Source of the DNA: Zygnema cylindricum
Taxonomy: Eukaryota; Streptophyta; Zygnematophyceae; Zygnematales; Zygnemataceae
Assembly (NCBI GenBank): GCA_037447655.1
Contig: JBBHKE010001813.1
Coordinates: 1-64,000, forward strand
Length of the DNA stretch: 64,000 nt
Reading direction: 5' to 3'
The notes under the pieces are model-generated. The model did no database searches. It saw only the letters and a list, made by a program, of their open reading frames with translations, and was not told where the DNA came from. The position numbers and the translations under genes are program-made. The first letter of the stretch is position 1. Each line of letters opens with the position of its first letter. Below, piece after piece: positions 1-13,641 of the stretch.

Positions 1-514
1 TTATTCGTCTGGATATTTCTGTCGTTTTTGAAAAGCGTAGACAACACGAAAAAGCTAATCTTTGAAATCCTTGGAAATTTCAGCGAGGGGAAATTCCAAA
101 AGTGCACTGTACAAAACTTTAGTGCAAAGAGCTCCTGAGGCATCAAGGTGAACAGAATAAAATAATTTACAAAACGAAGTTTGACTTTTTGACTCTGGCG
201 ATTCTATTTTCAACAGGTCAAGTAATGGGGATATATTTGGCGTATTTCCATTAATGGTGGATTGGAATTTAAGAAACGGGAACCAACAGAAAATAACGCT
301 TTAAAATGCTCCTTTATATATTAAAGCGTTAACATTTCAAACTGCCCGGACACCTGAGTTGTTCTGCCTTCCAGAAACCTGAATAATCAGGTGTTCGCAG
401 GTCGCTTTGGAAATTGCCAGTGGTGAATTCGAGAGCGTTCACTGCTCGATGAACGGCCCAGATATCACGTTGGACCAGCCGCTGGTTGACCGGTACCGCT
501 TATCAATTGAGAAG
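1..514. other. AT-rich intergenic DNA
   Basis: No open frame with coding character, splice pattern or RNA gene is visible here. Confidence 0.5.
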
Positions 515-717
515 TACACCGCGAATCGTTATTAGCGTTATGAACTCTATATCGGCACCCCAAAATTTTGACATTAATACCTTAAATAGAATAAACTACA
601 CTACTTAAGGACGTGGACCATAATCTGCCACGTCTCATGGCACTAAATTAGAATGAATGACGCTAATTTTTTCTTTACACTAATAATTTCTATACGCTAA
701 TAACGATTCAAGGTGTA
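515..717. mobile_element. MITE, TA-flanked family, copy 1
   Basis: Terminal inverted repeats of about 23 bp with two mismatches: the left end reads TACACCGCGAATCGTTATTA and the right end is its near complement ending in GGTGTA. If the terminal TA is the target duplication, the element proper is CACC...GGTG, as in Tc1/mariner-derived MITEs. There is no coding capacity. The copy at 53851-54060 is the same element in the opposite orientation and is highly similar over its whole length. Confidence 0.85.
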
Positions 718-3700
718 CTCAATTTGCGCTTCCGGTTAGACGGGCTATAATGGACGGAAGATGTCGGCCACTTAGTTAACATATTTAATGTGTATTCTAT
801 ACTGTAGCGTGTAGACTATTGTGTGAAGCAAATGTTGAGGGTCAAAACTGTCATTAATACAAGTGTGAGACGGGCGACACACATATACGCCTATTCACTA
901 CGGAATTACGTTCGCGAATGGTTCGGCTGAAAACGTTTTTTGCAGCCAAATATCAGCCGGCAAAGACCATCGAGTGTATCATGCACATCAATAGAATAAA
1001 AGTCGAAAATACAAATAAATTGCTAGGTTCCACTGCCCTTTGACCGAGTATTTGGGGTGTCATTGAGTTCAACGTTGAAATAGGTAAAGTTTATTTTAGT
1101 TAAGTTGGTTAATACGATTATGCTTTAAAACTATGGTGCTATTTTTTTAAATTCGAATCTAAAAGGTAATTCAAAATATAATTTCCTGGTTACGTGTAGT
1201 TTCTTCTTAGGCACGTCATCAGGCTTGAACCGCGGTTTTATAAAAAAATAATATAATGTTAACATTGACATGAATGATGTCAACAATATACTGTGCTATG
1301 TAGCTTACTATATTAAATAAATTCTACTCGCATTTACTATACTATATAGCTGGAAATATTATAGCATAAATGAACACCTTTGATTCATGGTATCATTTTT
1401 AATCGTACATTATTCAATCCGATAGAGGATTGAAAAACTAATGTTAGACATCAATTTGTATCCGTTCGAGTAAAAAATAATTGTTAAAACACTCAGCGAT
1501 AAATAACTAAAGTTAATGTTGCGTATCAAATCCGAATGAAGCTTATTACGGGGATGTGCAAACATCTCAGTGTGTACAAAAGTAGTGAATTGCAAAAGAC
1601 TAACCGATGTGATGATACGTGATGCAACGATATGCCCGATGTTTTCAACAAATAACGTCCAATCGACTTTCTCGACGACCGATGGGCATGGAATCAAATG
1701 TCTTACTAGGACAATACGCTCGTTCACATCTAACAAAAATAAAAAACAATAAACCCTCATGAACAACGAAGGAGGAAAAAAAGAAGGCATGGAAAGAGTG
1801 AAAGAGATCTCTCTAACGTTTTTTTTATTCATACACGCAGTTACAACACGTGTAATGTCGCATCAAGAATTCAGAAAAAAATCGCAACGCATCGCCATGT
1901 CGTGTCACAAAACATATGTATAAATATATGTATGTATACATGTATTTCACATTATATTGGAAGTGAAATCATAATCAGATAATGCATTTTGTTTTTTTCC
2001 TTTGTTGATTTTGGAATCGTTATTTGAACATCCAGGATACGAGTACTCTTGTATTGGTTTTTCCTTTTATTTACAAAGCTAGTCACTCTAGTATGGCTAT
2101 TTTAACCTTTTCTTAATGTAAATAAAAGAAACCATTGTAAAATATTATGTTGTATTCCATCATAAAGTGATTGAATGTCATTAAATGAAACATTATTGGC
2201 TTATAAATGAAAAAGCATCCCCCATTTGCTAAAATTTATTTGTGATCGCCTCTTTTTTTATAAATGATGTAATTATTCGCAGTGGTTTTTGTAAATATAA
2301 TTCTTGCTCAAAACATGAAAGTGTTAAGATTTATGTTATATAAGTGGCCATGAGGGTGCGTCGTTGTTGAACATAACGTAGTCTAAGTAATCATATAAAT
2401 TTTGTAACGTTACTAAGTTACAAACTCTAGTAGCAGTGTGTCGTGTACATCCGGAACCAGCTTTTTAGTACGTTGCCCATCGTTATTAACGTTAACAACA
2501 CTAAATCATTCACGACTTTTTTTGGCTGGAAACCATAAAGCGCAATTTAATGGAGTGGATCATTATTTGTCATCTCTCCTTTCGCTTGTACTATACATCT
2601 GAAATTTGCGTCAACATAATTAAATTGTTTTCGCGAGTAAAGAGTGCGCTCAAAACATTTTTTTATGGTTGTATATACTCTTAGGGCATTTTCCCATGTA
2701 ATCGAAACTTAGTCTTATAACTTTGTTTTTTTAACAAAGATTCTCCGTACTACTTTCAAAGCATTCCGATATAACGCAATTAACTTGTTACTTTAGATTG
2801 TGACGGATGTAGACGTGGGTGTAATTTGTGACGGTTGTAGAACACTACAAAACTCGCGACAGTTGACGACGTTTACAAAAAAGCGACGGTTGTAGGTGTC
2901 TAGTTACTTGTGACATTATAGATGTTTAGGGCTTGTGACATTTTGACGTCACGCTCAATTATGACCGCGACGACGCAACAAATTCTAAAACTTTCCGCCA
3001 TGGTTTCCCGATTTTGTTTTTTAGTCCTTTCTCACTCTAATTGCCATAAAAATACGCCCAAAGATATAAGCCGTTTTTAGAGACATTTAATTACCTTTTT
3101 CATTGCAATAATTGCGAGACAAACGCGCTAGCGAGAGAGGGATAGAGAGAGAGGCGATTTCACAGACTTTGCTTTTGTAAAATGGCGTCCGTTGGTCGAG
3201 ACCCCTCCACGGCCCCTGTACAGAAAAAAGTGCACGGAAAAAAACAACGCACTAGTTGGAAACGTGTAGTGGGTTTTTTTGTTCGATACCCCGCGCACAA
3301 AAAAGTGTAAAAAAATTTCGACGCGTGCGACATCATCTGCCTACTCGCTCACATCATGGAACTTTATTTAAAATCACCTCGCGAGGTGGTTTTATATAAA
3401 TTTTGAAGATGAGCTGGAAGGACACAAAAGTGGGTCGAAACTCGTCAGACGACAAACTGCATCGGGCTAGACTACAAACCCCAGTACATATAAACTTTCA
3501 AGGTAACGCAACTTGTAAGGTGGTAATTTAATTTGTTTGGTACCGCTGCGGATTTGGTCTTTTTTTTCTAAGTTATGGAGGAAAACGACAGAAAAGAACT
3601 GTAACTTTAGCACATGGGAAAGTGCCCTAATGCAGTTTTTTTTTTTTTGTTAGATTAGGGGCAGGGCTCCGTTGGGACCATTTTCGTGTCATTAGACGCA

Positions 3701-5240
3701 GTATATAAAAACTTTCGATTAAACGCAATAACGAACGTGAAAAAGTTAAAGGGACTTAGATAGCAACGGGAAATTGCGCGGACCTGCTTTTTTATTACTC
3801 TTGTAATTTATGGAAATAAACAAAAATAAGGATAATCTAACCTTGCCCTGCGAAATTTTGAGAAACGTCCTTGGCTTTCGCAAAACCGAATCTGAGTCGC
3901 TCAAATTCTGGAGTTAATGCTGGAAAATATTGAGCAGCGCAAAGCAGCCGGAAATAATTTGTTTTCACATATTTTTGCTTTTCCCGTGTTTTTTTTTTTT
4001 TGTCTGTACTGGCTCCGCGGCAAATGGCCAATATTATGATCGGTCGGAACCATCAATCGTTTAAAAAAGTGCGTCGTATGAGACGGAAATGCTCAATCTT
4101 CACTATTTTTTTTCGGTTCAACTACAGTAGCGTGGCACTTTATGGATTCAATGCGGTTCGGTAGATACAATTTATAGCAATAAACGACAAATCTTCCCGG
4201 CTCGCCGGCTTTATCAACATTTTGTTTTATTTTGACGGAGTGCTAGAATAATCTTCTGGACGAATCCGTCAGGGCGTGACGTAGGACAATTTCCACTGGC
4301 CTGAAGCAATTCGCCGATTCCCTCGAAAATACGAAAAATGAGAAAACATTGTAATAATACGTCCCTGTTATGATATAGATCGCATGTATCCAGTCAACCG
4401 AATTTCTTCAAATCTTCATTTGTCTGATTCCACAATCAGAAAAACTCACTAAAAGACAAGCACAAAACAGAATAGAATACGCTACGGTACATTTATGTAC
4501 GGTACGACAAAAACGTGTGGGCCCCACTTGAAGCGTCGTACCTCTTGTCAATTGCGACTGGTCCGAAGTTTGTTCAGCCGTACGTTCATCCAATCACCGC
4601 GTAGTTGTACTCCCATATTCTGCAGCTGTCTCGGGCCCCGGCGTACTGACGCGCCGCATCGCACCGTATCCTGCCGCTACTGTACCTTCCACATTTGTCG
4701 GGCACCAAAAGTCCGCGTTGCCTGGTCGACTTCCTTCGCTGGAAACCTTACGTTCTGTGGCCGGATCTTGGCCGTCGGTTTACCACTTTCAACGCATTCC
4801 ACAATCCAAGGAAGTCGGTTCCTGTAGAAATTGTGAGAAACACGACAGACCTAGACTACTTTCCACCGACATCTGCCGCTCATTTGCCCGTTGCCGCATT
4901 CGCCTGCCGGTATCTGTGCGGTCCACTCAATGTGGACGGACGTCAAGCGACCCCCCCAGACGACCGGCAGGATTTGGTGGCCGGCCGGACAGCCCCAGTG
5001 CGCCCCACCTGAAGCCCTCGCGTCCGTTGAACGGTCGGCCCGGCCGTACAGCCGTACCATCGCCCCATAAGAGGCCGCCCCAGGCCGCGGAAACCTCCAA
5101 ACGCACCCACACCGCCACTCCGACGTCCGCCCAGATCCCTCGCCGGAACTCGGGGCACCGGACCCCAGGGTAGAAAGAGGAGAGACGCCAGAGGCAACAG
5201 AGACAAAGAAACACAGAGGAAAAGAACGTTCGCTCTCACA
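718..5240. other. Intergenic region upstream of the lyase gene
   Basis: Mostly AT-rich with no gene recognised. Degenerate copies of a GTGACGGTTGTAG-like motif lie at about 2800-2960. From about 4480 the base composition becomes GC-rich and leads into the transcribed region of the lyase. Purine-rich sequence at 5170-5225 is a plausible 5' untranslated region. Open frames of 60-156 codons here overlap on both strands and show no family resemblance. Confidence 0.5.
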
Positions 5241-6464
5241 ATGCGGCAGCTTTCCCTTTCCCTTTCCTTGTCCGCCCTCTCCCTCATATTCACGGCTCTG
5301 TTCCTGCCACGTGGCAGTCATGCAGCATCCGTAGCCCTGGACACGAGCAGCAGCTCGCTGGTAGTTCTGAGCAACAGTGACGTCACGCTGACGCTCCTGA
5401 ATCCGACGGGCCGCGTGGTATCCGTGACATACGGTGACTCCGGGAACCTGCTGGCGGAATGGCCGGAGAACTACGAGCAGCCCTCGGCCCCGACGGTGAC
5501 GTCATCCGTGGACAGACCCACGTACGGACTGTCGGGAGGGGATCTGACGGACAGAGGCTACTGGGACGGAGTGTGGGAGTCGGCCAATGGGAGCAGCTCG
5601 TACACCGGGCTGTCGTGCGAAAGATTTGAGGTAAGCTCTCGGAGGTCCAGGGGGGACGGGAGATTTTGGGAGAGGGTGGGAGAGGGAAGGAAAGAGTGCG
5701 GTGAAGGGCTGTTCTTTCTGGTTTTGTCTGTCGTTTTCTTTTTCCTTTCTTGTTTCTTTTCTTTATATGCAGAAATGCAGGTATCTTAATTGTTATAAGA
5801 GGTGCGATTTTTCTTCTGTTGATCTTGGCAGTGCATCTGTTCGAGTGTCGGAGGCAGAATGTGGCAAAGATTTTGGCACATTCTCTGGTGGTTAGCAACT
5901 GGTGGGAATTTAGAAGCTCATTTATTTTTTCTTTTCATCTAAATGACGGAAAAAGTATGATTTGAGTTATTTAAACCCCGTCAATTTACAATGTACTGCA
6001 TTTTTCATTCAGATCTTCAATTTTTACTTTCCACCTCGCCACCTAAAGCCCATTTTCTCTTTCCTAAAGAACAATCTCTGGCCCAAAAACGTCACCAGAA
6101 AAAAATCCTCTTCTCTGAAATCTCTTTCCCCGCATTCTGTCCCAATTTATGTTCCACAATTTGTCCTTCAACTCCCCCAATTACACTTCTTGCCCCATTT
6201 TCCAGGTGGTAAAAAGTAGCGACGACCTCGTGGTCGTAAAATTCTCCCACGTGTTCAGTGGTGCGACGCCCTCCGACTTCCCTCTCAATGTGGACATCTT
6301 CTACTCCCTGGCCGGCAACGAATCCTCCTTCTACTCTTGGACTGTTCTCACGCACCTTCCCGCCCACCCCGCCATGACTCTCGTCGAGCTCCGCTTCCTC
6401 ATGAAACTCAACACGGTCAGTCAAAAAACCAATCATCCCCACCCTCCCTCGGTGCCCTCTGGAT

Positions 6465-6526
<62 letters not shown>

Positions 6527-8714
6527 GGCCTGGTATGTGTGGTGGCATTCTTTTTCTCTCTCTCCTCTATCTCTGCGGTGGGGTGCGTTGTGGGGCCGGG
6601 CGGCTGAGCGGCTCGGCGGTGCGTTGGACGGTGCAGAGGTTTACGTGGACGTCTCTGGCGAAGGACCGGCAGCGCGTGATGCCGCAGTGGGAGGACCGCT
6701 CCGTCGACCGCAGCGAGGCCACATTCATCGGGGAGACTCGGAGGCTCACCAATCCAACCAATCCCGACTTCAAGGTCAGGCGGATGGTCATGTCACGACT
6801 GGGGATGGGACAATGTGACAGGAGGGCCTTTTGCTTTTTTTATTATTTGTTTTTGTTGTTTGTGGGGTTTGTTGTTGGAGGGGATTGTGTCTTTGTTTCT
6901 TCCTCATTTTTTGTTGTTGTTTGGTTGGTTTGTGCAGGATGAGTACGATACGAAGTACAATTATCTTTTGGATATTGGCGATCAGCTGGTGTATGGATGG
7001 GCTTCAAATGATACAGATCCTATTGGGATCTGGTATATGAATCCGTACAAATATGAGTACACTCCCGGAGGTCCCACCAAGCAAGAACTCACAGTGCAGG
7101 TAATAATAATATCATTTAATGTAAATTTATAAGTATATTTCTTTTCTTTATTTTATCTCCCTTTTTTTATTCGCTCCTCTTTATCTTTGCTTCTTCAATC
7201 CAGCGAGCGAATAAAATGCAAATAAACTGGCATTGCCTTTCTAGTTTCACTCACATTTGTGGTGTCAAACTCTGGTTTGCAGACGGGCCCGTATCTTCTG
7301 AATTACATGCATTCGCAGCACGTGGGCACCCCGGGTGTGGAAATCGGAAGCGGAGAAGAATGGTCCAAAACGTACGGACCGTTCAAAGTGTATTTGAACA
7401 AAAACGAAGACTCTTCGGGCAGCAAATGGAAAAATCTTTTCCAAGACGCTCGAGCAGCCTCCATTCAAGAATACTGGCAGTGGCCGTACAATAAATTCGC
7501 AGATTCTACTTATTACCCAAGCACTGGTACAGTTTGAGATCCTTCTTTTCCCTCTTTAGTCTTTTTTAAGCTGGAGACGAGCAATGTCTTTTTCCAGGAA
7601 ATACTTTTGGCTAGGAATGTTTGTAGAATTACTGAAATTGCTGTAATACGCAATTCGAACGAGAATTATTTGTGACAAAGAATGAATGTCCGTTGTGTTT
7701 TTCTCCCTCTTTTTTTCTCCTTTTTGACTTTGTTTCTTATGGCTTCTCTTTCTTGCAGAGGAGCGTGGAAACCTGAAAGGGTACCTCTCTTTTCCGTCTT
7801 CTTCCGAAATTGATACCGATAGCATCGATTTCAAAAGGGATGGATGGGTGGGATTAGCTCCAGTGGGGAGTGGAGGCTCCTGGGCTTACGAGGTAAAAGG
7901 GTACCAATACTGGTCCCACTTTGCAAACTCCAAATCCTCCACTTTTAGAATAAACAATGTGCGTCCCGGAGAGTACACTCTGTACGTATTTATTATGGGT
8001 GTCTATGGAGACTACGCTTCGGAAACCTCCTATATCGTGAAGGCAGGAGAAACCGTAGACATTGGTATCATTGTTTGGGCGCCACCAAGGTCCGGACCCA
8101 CACTATTTGAATTAGGATTTCCGAATCGCGATTCGGATGAATTTTACATTCCCGATATCAATCCATTGTCGCCATATCCGTACAGAATAACCAACAGAAA
8201 CAAGTTCCGAGACTACGGGGTTTGGGATGTTTACGCGAAGCAATATCCGACAGGTGGACCGGTCTACGTAGTGGGGGAATCGGATTGGTCGAAGGACTGG
8301 TGGTACATTCAGACCGCCCTGTACAGTGAGGATTTGTCGTCGGCCGATCCGACAATCCACACCATCCAGTTTAATCTGTCGACGACGCCTGCGGATGACG
8401 ACATTTATACGCTGAGGGTCGCGTTGGCGGGGAAACACGAAGCCGTACTTCAAATTTTCGTAAACACCAAGGACTTCAACGGGAAAGCCGCACTGGATAC
8501 GAGCAATTACGCCGTTCCGTACAATGTGGACGACAACGGTCTAGCGCGAAGTGCGGCGCACGGAGCGTACTATACTTACAATCTGAAGATTCCGGGATCC
8601 TCGCTAAATTTGGGAACCAATAAGTTTTATTTTCGGCAGCGGAGAACGGCCGACAAGTTCATTTACGTGGCGTATGATTATATTCGTTTCGAGGGGCCTC
8701 CGACCTCCACTTAA
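5241..8714 (+). CDS. Rhamnogalacturonan endolyase, polysaccharide lyase family 4
   Basis: Predicted secreted enzyme that would cleave the rhamnogalacturonan I backbone of pectin by beta-elimination. Six exons fit GT-AG rules and keep frame: 5241-5630, 6206-6415, 6637-6774, 6938-7099, 7283-7526 and 7759-8714, giving 699 residues, normal for plant PL4. Residues 1-28 form a leucine/serine-rich signal peptide. The N-terminal lyase domain runs to about residue 370. It contains DTKYNY (Lys252) and HSQHVG (His313), 61 residues apart, which fits the catalytic Lys150/His210 pair of the fungal enzyme. ERGNLKG at about 383 opens the fibronectin-like domain, and the C-terminal part from about 500 is the carbohydrate-binding-like domain. 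The usual plant VHGW motif reads VYGW here. The start is the first ATG before the signal peptide; the stop is TAA. Exon 2 uses a GTCAGT donor. Confidence 0.93.
6468..6524. repeat. (CT)n microsatellite in lyase intron 2
   Basis: About 28 uninterrupted CT dinucleotides between exon 2 and exon 3. They create a false serine/leucine open frame. Confidence 0.95.
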
Positions 8715-8976
8715 TGCAATGCTTTCATTTTTTAGACGGAGTATTCTTTTGTACTTTTGGGTATTTTGTTTTGTGTAAATATTTACAGCGGCTCCACATT
8801 ATTTTGTCACGTCACGTCACATCGGCAGAGAGGTAAAGGACACGAGTTCTAAATCCTTATGTTTTTTTGTCTTTTCTTTCCATTTAGGTTTAGTTTTGTC
8901 TAATAGCGGGGTTTCTTTCATTTCTTTCACCGACTTTAATCAAAGGGATTGTTTTGAGAGAATTTGTCATTCCCGA

Positions 8977-8982
8977 AATAAA
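8977..8982 (+). terminator. Candidate poly(A) signal of the lyase gene
   Basis: AATAAA about 265 bp past the stop codon, followed by an A-rich run. It is the first canonical hexamer seen downstream. Plant signals are loose, so the true site may differ. Confidence 0.4.
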
Positions 8983-10660
8983 ATGCAAAAAAAAAAAAGA
9001 GGAACGAGAAGAAAAAAAGGTGGAATGGCTTCCAGTATTATCAGACAGGGTAGAAAATCGATAAGACAAGCATCATTGTTGAGTCGAAAGAGGGAAATTT
9101 AGGACTTGATTGCACTGAAAAAATTGGGGTTGGTTTTATGCATTTGGTGGGGAGGAGGGCTGCCCACTATTTTTCACCTCGGGAAACTAAGGTTTCCCAG
9201 GACCTAAACAGGAATTGAAAATCTGGGATTATTTAGAGTTTATATATTTGGGATTGTAGGAGATTTTACATTTGTTTTGAATTGTAGTTTAACATAGAAC
9301 ACTGGATACTGAACCATTTTTGCCGGTTCTTTGAGCTGGTGGGATACGATGTTTTGAGATCTTAGGGTATGTCCTTTCTTTGGACTTTTTCATCAATTTG
9401 AAATCAAGATTGATTACGTTGTCTTCATTTCGACCTCTTTTCCCTGTCTCTCTTTGTTTCTTTGTTTTTTCTGGGTGGGGGGCTGTGAATTTCAATTTTT
9501 TCTTATATAGAGAAGTGAAAAGAGAAAATAAAAGACATCATTCAGTGTAATGTTGAATCCCGTATAAACCATGATAGACATGATACACATGCACTCAAAT
9601 GAATGGGGTAGGTCTACGTTGTGCATTGGGAAAATTTCATTTCCCAATTGGGTGTTGGGATGGTTGAAACCGATTGTGGTGGGCATAAATAGCTTACGAG
9701 TCATATAGGGGGTGTTTACACATTAAACGTGTATTGCCAAATAAAAACCACCGTTTCCATCGGCAATGTAACCACACCCAATTTTATTCTCGAATGTTGG
9801 AGGCTCATTTTGAAATGGTAATAAATGGCAGAATTGTCTCGGATTCCAACTCTATCATATTCAGTCTGAAAATAATAGGCTATTCTGAGAATTGTGAAGG
9901 GGCAAGAATTTCCACGTAGTTGAATGTGAGATCCCATGGTTTTATATTTGTATGTTGAAATGGCTTAGTGTCGACATCTTGGCTCATGATTGTTGACTCG
10001 CCATTATTGTGACAATTGTGCAAAATAAGAAGAAATGTGGAAGCTGTGGTACTGAAAAAACGGATGTTTTGTACAGAAGTTCTTTTTTGTTTAAAGTACC
10101 AACAAAAACCGAGTTGTTGAAACAATTCATTGGAAAAATAGTAAACATTTGAACATGTAAAACAAGGTGACAACGGTAGGGTTGGTTTTAAATTGAGACC
10201 CCCAAAAGCATTACATGTTTAATTGCACTTTGAATGCTTTAACCTTACCTAAGGTTAATCTCAATGTTTTTTAAAAGAGTTTAAGAACATGTATTGTATT
10301 TGACTATTTGGAAAGGTTTGAATATTTTTTTTTGTTTTTTTTTTGGTGTGTTATTATTCTTCTCACAACATTTAGCCAAAAGTTCAAAAAACATTTAATT
10401 AAACTTCCACTTTCTTAGCCGACGAATAATTTTTTTGGAGATATGTCGGCGGTAATATCGCATAAAAATCTCAATACACACCTGTCATTTTTGACTTACC
10501 ATATTTACATCAAATCGTTTAAATTCCCGAGAATGTATAAACGTTCAAACGATCGTGTTCAAACATCTATTGTATTCAACCGTGTACACTGATTAAGGTG
10601 TATTTCACACGACAAGATTGCTCACCGTTTCAAGCTTTCAATAGGAAAGTCATAGGATAA
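8983..10660. other. Intergenic DNA
   Basis: AT-rich sequence with no convincing gene, repeat family or RNA. Short open frames on both strands have no recognisable features. Confidence 0.5.
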
Positions 10661-11620
10661 TTACTTGTGTTATGTATGGGTAGTCATTTTCGGATAACCG
10701 TTATGTGCCTGTTTTTACCGGCCGATAATCGATATATTGCCTTGACATATCGTCAACGAAATTATCTCGATAAATTTCCGATATATCGTGATAGATTACC
10801 GATAATTATTGGGCCGATAACTATCAATGATAACCCCATACTGTGGTACGGAATGGATTGTGATTTTTTTTTCGAAAGCCCTCCTCCCCACTCCCTGGGT
10901 CGTGTTATCTCCGTACACATTTCGTACTTTATTTCCGTACCACAAATTCGTACTTTTCGTACGGCACCCCTCCCAACTTATAATTATCGGCGATATTTTT
11001 TGTTGGTTCGGGAGTGATATATCGGAACCCCTCACCGTTCGATAATCGATAACATCGCTACTGGATTTATCGCGATAAAAAACTACCCTATACACAACTG
11101 AACAGTAGTGATTACTGTAGTAGTGTTGTGTATATGTACCTTTTTTTGACCTTCCGATAATCGATATATCGGTAATGAAATTTTTGCGATTAAAAACTGA
11201 TGTATCACGCTGAATTACCCGATAATATAGGGTCGATAACGCGATAAATCCGTACAAATTCCGTACGGAATGGAGTGTGAAAAAAAAATCAAAAGACCAC
11301 CCACCAAATTGTTATATGGGGAATAATTATTTTTGCTAGTCCAGAAGCGATATATAGGACCCTCCCAGTTCGATACCGGATAATATTGGTTATTGGATTG
11401 TGACCGGACACACCGTGTATCGTTATTGGTGTTAATGTTTTTTTGGCCACTTCAAACATCCTTCTCCGTACACGCTTGTCGGATTATGGATCTGACGATT
11501 GCGATTGGAAGCCAAGATTCTCACCTTCCCATTGGGGTTACCATGTGAAAAGTGGACAAGTGTGTAAGGAGAAAAGATGTTCTAAGTAACAAAATAGTTA
11601 TCAACACAACAATACAATAG

Positions 11621-12246
11621 TACACCCCGAATCGCTATTAGCGTTAATAGCGCTAATGCGGTGCCCCTAAATTTTGACCCTCGAACCCAAAATAGAATTA
11701 ATTACTCTAAATGTTTTTTTACGTTAATATAGGTGCTGTCGAATTAGCGTTAATGACTCTAATTTGGAAAGTTTTAAAATAGTGTAGTGTACGAAATGCG
11801 TCAGTCCGTACTAAAACTGCTCCTTTTGTACAATTGTACAAAAAGTGCGTCAGCTAATTTGGAAAGTTTTAAAATAGTGTAGTGTACAAAATGCGTCAGT
11901 CCGTAATAAAACTGCTCCTTCTTTTGTACAATTGTACAAAAAGTGCGTCAGCTAAAAGCGTCGACGCCCAAAAGTGAGTGCGTCGATACAAAAAGATTTG
12001 ATTCCCAAAGATAAAGACGGTGGAAAATTGTGTGAACTTGTTCTCACATGTTCAAACGTCAACTATGTGAACACGGGGTATAACGGCTACAACTATGGGG
12101 GGGAAATATGTACCCAAATTAGAGATATGCATAAATTAGAGAAAAATATTTTTTTGAAAATATTGAAAATCCCAAATTAGTGTTAATTTCACTAATTATT
12201 TTTTTACACTAATTATTTCTTAACTCTAATAGCAATTCACGGTGTA
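11621..12246. mobile_element. MITE, TA-flanked family, copy 2 (expanded)
   Basis: Ends TACACCCCGAATCGCTATTA and a matching GGTGTA terminus. At 626 bp it is longer than its relatives, partly because an internal segment of about 95 bp starting CTAATTTGGAAAG is tandemly duplicated (about 11759 and 11852). Confidence 0.75.
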
Positions 12247-12442
12247 GCGTTCTGCGGTGTAGTTATTACGATGTCAAAGACTAAGGGTACGGCCCCATGT
12301 ACTTGTAACTTAGCGAACTTACACCTTTTAAAGGGCAAATCGTTCAGTTCGTATAAGTTCATGGGTAGAATTTACTTATATTTTGGCCAAAACGGTTCGA
12401 TTTACCCTCAACGTTAGGGCATTTTTTCGTAAATGTAATTAC

Positions 12443-12908
12443 TAGTGTTGTGTATCGGCAAGAAATTTATAACGATAACACAGATACCGATAGTTATCGG
12501 TTATTGAACGGTCAAGGGTCCCGATATATCGCTCCGAGACCAACAAATTTCTTATCGGCGATGAGTAGAAAAAAGATAGTACGCTATATAATAGTACTTT
12601 ATAATATACTGTATTATATTTTCACTATATATAGCGTGGCATGCCACGTGTAACAATCATTTAGTACTTTGTGCAACGGAAAAATTGCGGTTCAGTAAGA
12701 CGACATAAACCGTTCAATTGTACGGTACGAATCGTACAATTATCGCCGATGGTTATCGGTACCGGTGTTATCGCGACAAAAACCCGATATTATCGGTTTT
12801 TTATCGGCGATATCACCGGGTCGATATATCGTGCCAATATATCGATTAGCAGCAAGCCAAAAAAAAATAATATCGTTATCGGCAAAACCATGCCAATACA
12901 CAACACTA
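12443..12908. mobile_element. Small inverted-repeat element with TAGTGTTGTGTAT ends
   Basis: The left end TAGTGTTGTGTATCGGCAA is matched, imperfectly, by the complement ending in CACAACACTA. The interior is rich in TATCG words. AATTAC occurs just outside both ends but not in perfect register, so the target duplication is unresolved. Confidence 0.5.
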
Positions 12909-13334
12909 GACTAATTACATATGTTGTGTATTGGGTAATTTCTCGTCGCGATAAAACCGTTAACGAGTATATCGATAGTCGAACGTGAGGGACCCGATAT
13001 ATCGCTCAAGGACTAGCAAAAAATTATAGCGATGTCTTGGTTTGGGGGTCCGTACCACAGTATGGAAATATAATACGGTAATCTCGAAAGGCGTGGGCTT
13101 TTGAAAATTTTCCACAATCCATCTTGTGCCAGAGTACAAAATTTTAGTACAAAAATCAGTATATAAATTATAGACCTTTGGTTGCCTTCGAGGAAATCTT
13201 TATATAGGCGGTGTGTTTGTCATCGTTTTTTTTTGTCTGTCCGCAGTACAGAAGTCCGCCGTCCATTTTTCGTCGATTGAGTTTACGAACGAGAACTGCG
13301 GTCGATTTGCCGTCAACTAACTATACGAATGACT

Positions 13335-13436
13335 AACCGCCGTACCGCTGGCACAATGTAACGTTGCCGTCATCTACCAACGACAAACCGCCGTACCGCT
13401 GGCACAATGTAACGTTGCCGTCAACTGACTCTACAA
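13335..13436. repeat. 51-bp tandem duplication
   Basis: Two copies of a segment beginning AACCGCCGTACCGCTGGCAC, starting at 13335 and 13386 and nearly identical. Confidence 0.8.
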
Positions 13437-13496
13437 ACGACTATAGGAAAAGGTACGGGACCATCCATGGAAAAGGTACGGGTGTTCGTTTTTTGT

Positions 13497-13597
13497 AACG
13501 GGCATGAAAAAGGGGCATGAAAAAAGGGCATGAAAAACGGGCATGAAAAACGCGCATGAAAAACGGGCATGAAAAAAGGGCATGAAAAACGGGCATG
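13497..13597. repeat. 13-bp minisatellite (GGGCATGAAAAAC)
   Basis: About eight copies of a 13-14 bp unit with small changes in the A-run. The unit has no stop in one minus frame, which gives a spurious Phe/Pro-rich open frame. Confidence 0.9.
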
Positions 13598-13641
13598 ATA
13601 TACTGGACAGGGTACATGCCCGTGTAACGGGCGTTGATTTA

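Larger units (their letters stand above)
10668..13070. repeat. Cluster of GATATATCG-rich non-autonomous elements
   Basis: The stretch is packed with short palindromic words (GATATATCG, CGATAATCGATA, TTATCGGC, CGCGATAA) on both strands. Several boundaries look like inverted termini built on GTGTTGTGTAT...ATACACAAC: a pair near 10671 and 11097, another left end near 11122, a complete pair at 12443-12908 and a further end near 12921. The same words recur at about 14590-14755. No transposase is encoded. The copy at 11621-12246 of the TA-flanked MITE family is embedded in the cluster. Confidence 0.6.

Noticed and set aside
1410-1832. 140-residue minus-strand open frame
   Set aside because: AT-rich low-complexity translation with no family resemblance and an opposite-strand overlap.
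4695-5321. Overlapping 95-156 residue open frames upstream of the lyase
   Set aside because: They lie in GC-rich sequence where stops are rare, overlap on both strands and show no recognisable motif.
6149-6942. Open frames through the (CT)n tract
   Set aside because: They are read-through of lyase exon 2 or 3 into intron 2 in other frames. The spliced model explains the region better.
12443-12908. An 8-bp hAT-type target duplication (TAATTAC on both sides)
   Set aside because: The flanking words are not adjacent to both termini in register: three extra bases lie on the right side.
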